From positions 15,372,695-15,436,694 of the forward strand of contig OX030956.1 in NCBI GenBank assembly GCA_943735955.1: 64,000 bases of DNA, written 5' to 3'. The position numbers and the translations under genes were made by a program. Origin of the DNA: Piscicola geometra. Its lineage: Eukaryota > Annelida > Clitellata > Hirudinida > Piscicolidae. This document shows positions 58,501 to 64,000 of the stretch, one piece after another. How positions within the stretch are numbered: position 1 is the stretch's first letter; each line of letters opens with the position of its first letter. The notes under the pieces are model-generated. The model made no database searches and was not told where the DNA came from. It saw only the letters and a program-made list of their open reading frames with translations.

Positions 58501-61500
58501 AATTAACACATTCACATCAACCACTACCAATCACGATACCACAGACCAGAAAAAATCAGACATAATACCTCTGGTTCTCACATAAAACCCAATGACAGAC
58601 ATCTGAACATAATTAAAAACGAAATCAAACAAATCAATACCAAACAGCTGACCAGTCAAAGCCTTTATGGTCAATAAAAACTTAGACTGACACTTATTTC
58701 ACCTTTAAAAGAAAACACATACAAAAGATAAAAACCGACTCACTAACAGATCTCTCTTACTACACCAAACATCCAACCTCGGACTCTATTGGTACTGCGC
58801 CATTACCTTAAAACCTCTCAAACTTTTCACGCCATCAAAACAATCCGTTCGCATGGACTCTTTGACATCACTGAGTCCCTCATCATCTCTTACCTTCTTG
58901 GTCTGGTTTTGCTAATTAGCAGCAATCAAGCAGCTTCAATCTTTCATTAAAAAACTAATTAGACATAAATATCTTCCCTCTCACCACCCATCTATCACTT
59001 CTATTTTTACCACTTTAGACACTAAACTATTTTTAAAATCATCCACTTACTGTGACCACGTTCTTAACCGAATTCTACCTTGCCTTAAAACATCTACTCA
59101 GAACTTAAGACCCCGTAAGCACAATTTCGATACGGCAATATATACCGTTTGAAAGTAAAACTTCTGAAACATCTCATTCTACAGTTTATATTTATATTAT
59201 CATATCTAATTTGTATTATTTATTTATTTATTATCATATTCACCATATCCTTAATCGAGTTGTTTGATTTTAATCCATTATCATTTGCATTAGAATCTAA
59301 TAATTATCTTTTAGTTATGATATATTTTTAATTTATATTATTTTTCAATATGTTTCGCTTTCTCGATTTGATTTTGCTTTTTGTTCACATTCTTTTTTGT
59401 ATTTTTTGTAACATGGTTTGCGTCTGTCAAGCCGTGAAAAATAAAGATTATAAAAATAATAAAAAGTCGAAGACTTCTAAAAAATTCAAATTATGAAAAA
59501 TAAAATTGGTTAAAAAAATTTAAATTAAAACTGAGTGATATGTTGAGGAAAAAAGTTGACAAAAATAAATAAAACTAAGAATATTTTAAAAGACAACCGA
59601 AAATACTGTGCGGTATCTTTTAGAATTTTTTTCATCTTTATCTTGAAAAGAGACTTTAAAAAGAAAATAACGCAAAATTTGACTATCAAACATGATTAGT
59701 TTCAAATATTTTATAAATTTTTCTTAAATAGGCATGATCAAAATAATATTTTTATATATATTTAAATAGAAGCCAGTGTTTTTTTCTAAAACTTGGAGCA
59801 ATCATTGTTATTTTATCTAGTTAAACAAAACTTGAGTAAAAGTCTGTATTTAAGCTATTTAGTATGATCAAATGTTAGACCTCCTCTGACCAACAACAAA
59901 ATCCTCGTCTCAGTCCCATTTGTCAGAACATTTAAGGAATCCTTGAGGTATTTCAAATTCTGTGAATAGGCTCTTTTCATGTTGTGATAAAACGTCAAAC
60001 AGCGTTCTTTGAAGTAGAACAATATAGAAGACAAGCACAAATGTCGAATGAAGGACAGATGAACCAATAACATATGTGAAACCTTCTTTAAGGTAAAAAT
60101 TAATAATGCAAGTGAAAAAATGATGAAAAATCTTAAGCAGTAAGCTGATATTTTGAACAAAACAATATGTTGAGACCATAGATGATCTTGGCCATCAAAC
60201 GAGCTCTGTGGAATGCCCCAAGAGAACGAATGTGCCTTGACCTCTGCTTCAAGACACAGAAGCGAAAGCTGGAGTAGCTAATGTTAGTCATCTCTGGGCT
60301 GAAGCTTTGCTAACTGCTGCTGACTATAGCGAATGAGATCATCCCGAATTGGATTGAGAATGGATGCAATAGAATCAACATGTAGTCCACTTTCATACTA
60401 AGACGGGTCAATTGAATCCGGGGGCAGCGATCTGCTGCAAATCTTGGGGGTGTCTTACCCAGCATAAAGGATCCTGGGGTCCAGACTCCCCTCCCCATAC
60501 ATTAAAAAATCTTCAGTAAATGAAAAATAGTTTTGTTTTAGACAGCTATCACTATAACCACACATACTCACAATGTATTAATATAAAAAAATTGTTTTAT
60601 GCTATGGTTGACGATTATGCTCATATCAAAACAAGAGTTTAAAATTGGTTTTAATGAAAAAAGTGAGGGGGTCCACATTAAGGCTACCAAGAAAAGGGAG
60701 GGTTCGGACTAGAAAACGATTTTTTATTCCAGGTATCGTCCCGTTCCCGCAACTCGATTCCCGGCACCAACCCGTTCCCGAATCTTTTTGACCCGGTCCC
60801 GACCAATTACCATAAAAAAGTATTTATTATTGCTGCCGTTATCACCGGTCCCAAACTTGCTAATCCTGAAAAAAATTTAACTTATTATTTGAGTCAGAAA
60901 ATATTTCTTGAAAAAAAAAATAAAACACAATTTAAATTTCAAATATTTATTGAAATAAATATATTTAAGTTATTCATTGTTTTTGAGTAATTCAATCAAG
61001 TCTTTATTGATTTACACACGGGTAAAACCGTCAAGAGTTTTAGCTTTCAAATTAGATGATCTTGGGTCTGAAGTTAAACGACCACATGTTGCAAAATTCC
61101 ATTCACAGGGAATAGAACTTGCAGGTATAATAAACTAAATTTTGGCTACTTCTTGTAGTATTGGAAAATTTTTAATTTTACTCCAATAAAATAACCATCT
61201 TTATAATCTTCAATATTAGTGGGTCGTAATTGTCAATATTTGTACAATTCATAATCTTCTGAATTTTCTCCCTCGTCCATTATTATTAATTCCTCAATAA
61301 TTTTATAAATATGTTTCTGGACAACATTCTTATTATCAATTAGTTTGATAGTATCAAAATTTCATTATATGTTTTACGTTATAAAAACTAACATAATAGG
61401 TCTAAATAACCATCATTTGTTTTTTTTTCTCAACGCAGCTTGTAAAAAATGGTTGGTCTGGCTGTAAAAAATTAAATTAAATTTTCTCTAATGAAAGTCT

Positions 61501-63059
61501 TGGTATTTATTTATTTTCTATCCCAAACTCTTTCAATATTATTCTTTTAGACATGCTGCCATATGAATAAGATCAATGGGTATCTTTTCTTTTGTCGAAA
61601 TGATCAACTGAGCAATCAACTGGAAAGTAATAATTCAAATTCAAAGTATTAATTTATAAAATAAAAATAATATAACTGACCAGTTTGATTTCATCTGACA
61701 AGTTTTCATCATCACCCATATATTTTAATCTCCCTAATATTTAGATTGGCCATAGCAACTTCAAACGTAATGTGGGAGATTTTGACATTGACAACGCATT
61801 AGTGGCTTCGTTAAACATTTCTATTGCACTTGGGAGTTTTCTGAAGTATAATTGTTGAAGAATCCAATTCCAATAACTTTTATTTCCGTTCCTGATTTAA
61901 AAGTTGACTACCGTTCCCGTCCCGAAAACCCATGTTCCCGACTTTTCCCGTCCCGAAATTAATTTTCATTCCCGTTCCCGCGGGTATTCGGTCAGATCAG
62001 GTACCCGGTCCGACCTCTAGTCCAGACCCTCTTTGGATGGCCGCCCATCTATGGAGCAGCTTTATATTTGGGCCACTTATATGGCTCTATCAATATATAT
62101 AAAACTTGTGCTATATTGAGATGATAAAAATTGTATTTTATGGAAAATAAACTGATTAAAAATAACTTGAATAAATTTTATTTTTCTCTACTTTTTTGAA
62201 GCTTTGCGGTTACAGAAGATTAAATTATTACAGTTCAGCGACATTGACAATCTTAAAGGGTATAATTAAATTATGAAATATTTAAGTGTGTTGTGCATGA
62301 AGTAAATATTATTATATTTTAATAATATTCTGCTTAGTTAGTTTTAGTTATAAAAGAAAAAAACATAATGTTATGACAAAAAGATTTTTAAAAAATCTTT
62401 TTCAATTTATTGGTTTGGCACAGGTGGCAGAGTGTGTAATGAATCTTGGTTTGACCAATGGTCAATACTCCTTGGTTAGCCTGAGACCAATGTGCCCATG
62501 GACACCAATAAAGATTTGCATCCCATGTGGTCTAGAAGCCCATTCAGGTTATAAGCCACTATATTATGCTTGTCATTAATATATTATTGTTAAATGTTTT
62601 TTTTAGCAAATAATTATATATGTTTAAAAGTGAAAGATATGATACAATTGTTAAATTAATATATATAAAAACATGTTGAAGTACAAACTTGGTCATCTTC
62701 TTCCTCAGACTCCTCCTCCTCTTCGCTCCCACTAACAATCTCGATGCCATCTTGAACCTCTTTCGAGCCACTGGCCTCCTCTTTTCCCTCTTCATCCTCC
62801 TCACTCTCCAGACCTTTCTTGGACTTTGGATTATTTAATTTTATTTTTCTGTTGAATGACAGAAGAATTTATAGTTACCTTCCATTCCTGTTTTCTCCTG
62901 TTCTTTTCAGCTTCTGCGGCCATATCGATGGCGCTAGTAAACTGCCGATGGCCACCTTTATGCGACTTTTTTTTACCTTGGATTGAGAATGAAATGCATT
63001 ATTTCATAAAAATGAAAAATATTTAATTTATGAAAAGAAAAATATAAACCTCGAGGCAT
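52529..63059 (-). CDS. PDAP1: PDAP1 homologue, six exons, 194 residues
   Basis: Exons (minus strand): 63050-63059, 62879-62976, 62689-62823, 53133-53257, 52813-52964, 52529-52593. All five introns have GT donors and AG acceptors, phases agree, and the total is 585 nt, 194 residues plus TAA (human protein 181). Protein: [20 protein letters not shown] start (family N-terminal K/G/H-rich motif), an E-rich acidic middle (exon 3, with [12 protein letters not shown]), then the conserved core [16 protein letters not shown] (exon 4) and [20 protein letters not shown] followed by [20 protein letters not shown] (exon 5). In mammals the protein binds PDGF-A weakly and is a casein-kinase-type phosphoprotein associated with RNA; its role is not settled. 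Introns of 73, 55, 168 and 219 bp contrast with intron 3 of 9431 bp, filled by transposons. The ATG is directly preceded by an AG after an AT-rich run. Exon 6 is the least conserved and least certain. Confidence 0.93.
53470..53800 (+). repeat. SINE-like dispersed repeat in PDAP1 intron 3
   Basis: (aat)n at 53492-53515, then atagtggcgtataacccgaa, cgggcttccaggccacttag and ccgaatccgctacccgttca. A second partial copy (acgtgacgcaaacccgaacg, agctttaagac) follows at 53750. Relatives at 16240-16335 and 56310-56345. The source is unknown. Confidence 0.5.
56551..57654 (+). pseudogene. chimeric frame: Penelope-like RT fused to L2-like LINE RT
   Basis: Uninterrupted 367 codons. The first 29 or so ([29 protein letters not shown]) are Penelope-like RT. 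From about 56640 the frame continues into L2-like LINE sequence: [31 protein letters not shown] with the catalytic [36 protein letters not shown] and ending [18 protein letters not shown] ... LAYHS. The LINE part alone is intact from the RT palm to its natural stop, so it is a young 5'-truncated insertion. Confidence 0.85.
56636..57800 (+). mobile_element. L2-like LINE, 5'-truncated, young
   Basis: Begins within the palm, ends after the coding stop at 57654 with about 145 bp of 3' UTR: gcattacgacgcagtgaaag, cttcagttgcgtgcccgggc, gctatacaaaaatgacaatt and an (att)n tail at about 57785-57800. The same 3' end, nearly identical, is found inside the MULE at 42374-42634. Penelope-like sequence resumes directly afterwards. 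Confidence 0.88.
59855..60420 (-). pseudogene. unidentified coding-like remnant in PDAP1 intron 3
   Basis: Minus strand, several partly open frames. One reads [20 protein letters not shown] and [17 protein letters not shown] (about 60290-60405); downstream ones read [19 protein letters not shown] and a hydrophobic stretch. Composition near 60180-60420 is more coding-like than the surroundings. I do not recognise the protein; a decayed transposon gene is most likely. Confidence 0.3.
60710..62019 (-). mobile_element. hAT element with gggaacggga subterminal repeats
   Basis: Ends TAGAAAACG (60710) and CCGGTCCGACCTCTA (62019), with imperfect 8-bp flanks gttcggac / gtccagac (6 of 8). Both subterminal regions are rich in cccgttcccg-type motifs, far more G+C-rich than the surroundings. 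On the minus strand at about 61020-61125, [20 protein letters not shown] followed by [12 protein letters not shown] resembles the hAT dimerisation domain. Fragments of the same family are at 17570 and 25087. Confidence 0.65.
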
Positions 63060-63096
63060 CTTTCAAAATTTAGATCCTAACAATAAGGTTTAGCTT

Positions 63097-63340
63097 GAAA
63101 CGGTACTCATAAATTATGCAAATGAGATTAACGATTAAAAAAGCAATTTTCCAATGCTGTAGGGTAAAACAACGGTAATGCTAAAAGGCAAAACAAAATA
63201 GTTTAAATTTATAAGATATTTTTCCCCATATTACTAGTAAAACATTTTAAAGATGACTTTTATTCATTCTATTAAAATGGATCCATATTTTGAGAAAAAT
63301 TATTACAAAAAATATTTTGATCTTAATGAGTTTTTTTATT
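63097..63340. repeat. mariner-type MITE fragment upstream of PDAP1
   Basis: gtactcataaattatgcaaa followed by tgagattaacgatta is the inverse of the right end of the element at 20262-20910; ccatattactagtaaaacat also recurs near 10580. Begins only about 40 bp upstream of the PDAP1 ATG. Confidence 0.6.
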
Positions 63341-63394
63341 CTTTCAATAGTTAAGATTCTTGAAAAAGGTGTATAATTCTCATAATTAGAGCTA

Positions 63395-63545
63395 GACCAA
63401 TCAATCACAGGCATTTATAGAGCGCTTTTTATCTAATTCAATAGCGCTTTTCAAATAAATTGGTTAAATAAAACGGTTTTTAGACCACTACCAAAATATA
63501 TTTTTTTAATATTTAAATTGAGATATATACATATATGTATATATA
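63395..63545 (-). mobile_element. short retroelement, partial copy 4
   Basis: accaatcaatcacaggcatt, tatagagcgctttttatcta, aatagcgcttttcaaataaa, aaacggtttttagaccacta and tatatacatatatgtatata in the family order; the body is missing and a hAT end follows at 63551. Confidence 0.7.
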
Positions 63546-63550
63546 TACAC

Positions 63551-63935
63551 AGTGGCGCAACCAGGGGGGGGCTAGGGGGGCTCAATGCCCCCCAGACCTA
63601 TTCGAAGCGTCTCGCAATTTTTCGAAAATCGATGAGTTTTTTTAGTGGTGGGGGGGGGGGGGTAATGAATTTTTCAATATGCCATAGGACAATGATATTT
63701 TCTCTGGATGGACATTGGGTCTTTATCTACAAAACATTTCATATATCAACACAGAACATAGAGATCCTACCAAAAGAACACTAACATGTCACAAATTCTG
63801 AAAAAAATAGAGCACCACTAGACCTTAACTACACTTTTAAATCTTTACACTTTTCATATATAAATTTTTCCAGCTATGACAAGCCTGAGTAGTTCTATAT
63901 GCTCGATGTTGCTCTGACTCTTCCACCCAGTGAAC
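63551..63935 (+). mobile_element. hAT (ZMYM1-like family) end, deleted copy
   Basis: cagtggcgcaaccagggggg at 63551 is a typical hAT tip. The next 300 bp (ctattcgaagcgtctcgcaa ... tttttccagctatgacaagc) match the inverse of 31420-31690, and 63893-63926 (ctatatgctcgatgttgctc) matches the inverse of 28885-28920. So this copy keeps in one piece what is split at 28.9 and 31.4 kb. The window ends in a separate repeat. Confidence 0.7.
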
Positions 63936-64000
63936 ATTCTATATGGGACCTATATGGGTCTCATATGGGCAACTATATGGGCCCCATATGGGCAGCCCAT
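63936..64000. repeat. tatatggg-rich repeat at the window edge
   Basis: Repeated tatatggg/catatggg motifs (ctatatgggacctatatggg, tctcatatgggcaactatat); cut off by the end of the window, nature unknown. Confidence 0.5.

Larger units (their letters stand above)
54480..58850 (+). mobile_element. Penelope-like retroelement, interrupted by an L2-like LINE
   Basis: Strikingly A/C-rich strand. Recognisable Penelope-like RT blocks in order: [20 protein letters not shown] (about 55645-55705), [18 protein letters not shown] and [20 protein letters not shown] (about 56005-56130), a [11 protein letters not shown] block with GRPIISN (56380-56445), [12 protein letters not shown] (56595-56635), then after the [21 protein letters not shown] and [10 protein letters not shown] (57950-58075), [20 protein letters not shown] (58277-58340), and PLVLTYNPMTD (58568-58600, with one stop). 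Many stops. No GIY-YIG endonuclease was seen at the C-terminal side. Confidence 0.8.
54170..59460 (+). mobile_element. CR1-type LINE split by a Penelope-like element
   Basis: Left part, about 54185-54470: [50 protein letters not shown]: the RT palm end, with the usual Y/FADD turned to FADE. Right part, about 58860-59155: [20 protein letters not shown] and [20 protein letters not shown], the C-terminal region expected some 150 residues after the palm. The A-rich 3' end lies near 59440-59460. The interval 54480-58850 belongs to another element. Confidence 0.65.

Noticed and set aside
62373..62579. Small plus-strand protein in PDAP1 intron 3
   Set aside because: No start context, no recognised motif, and antisense to an expressed gene's intron; likely repeat sequence.

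Overview
Kind of sequence. The window is strongly AT-rich, intron-bearing eukaryotic nuclear DNA. The one conventional protein gene I can reconstruct, a six-exon PDAP1 homologue (28 kDa heat- and acid-stable phosphoprotein family), points to an animal. The transposon mix (CR1/L2-like and other LINEs, a Penelope-like element, hAT, Mutator-like, Ginger-like, pogo/Tc1-like and Harbinger-like DNA elements) fits an early-branching or otherwise repeat-rich invertebrate such as a cnidarian or sponge; I cannot place it further. Nothing bacterial, viral-genomic or CRISPR-like is present.

Layout. 0.7-3.8 kb: broken LINE on the minus strand, same family as the plus-strand copy at 44.1-47.1 kb. 4.97-11.65 kb: a nest of DNA transposons at least five deep, most levels bounded by terminal inverted repeats (TIRs) and matching target-site duplications (TSDs). 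12.2-19.1 kb: fold-back repeat, a truncated hAT, and two L2-like LINE fragments. 19.4-21.7 kb: pogo/Tc1-like element with a second TIR element and a minisatellite inside. 22.2 kb: possible host exon. 23.6-26.1 kb: an internally deleted hAT with intact ends and a hAT MITE. 27.4-39.2 kb: three related AT-rich satellite arrays (19, 19 and 18 bp units) broken up by two different hAT lineages. 39.5-42.9 kb: a MULE with WRKY-like, DDE and SWIM regions, carrying a LINE 3' fragment inside its transposase. 43.3 kb: degenerate THAP zinc-finger pseudogene. 47.7-52.0 kb: second Ginger-like element carrying two MULEs and a short retroelement. 52.1-63.1 kb: host genes on the minus strand, a SMIM15-like small membrane protein just downstream of PDAP1. 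The third intron of PDAP1 is 9.4 kb and holds a LINE containing a Penelope-like element that itself contains an L2-like LINE, plus a hAT. 63.1-64 kb: upstream repeats and a hAT end.

How it fits together. The two Ginger-like copies are good dating tools: each MULE inserted in copy 2 has its unoccupied target site preserved in copy 1, which fixes element boundaries and 9-bp TSDs. The two host genes lie head to tail about 160 bp apart, with a poly(A) signal and a 3' splice acceptor between them, which suggests polycistronic transcription with spliced-leader trans-splicing. All coordinates and alignments were made by eye; element family names rest on motifs, TIR ends and TSD length, not on database searches.
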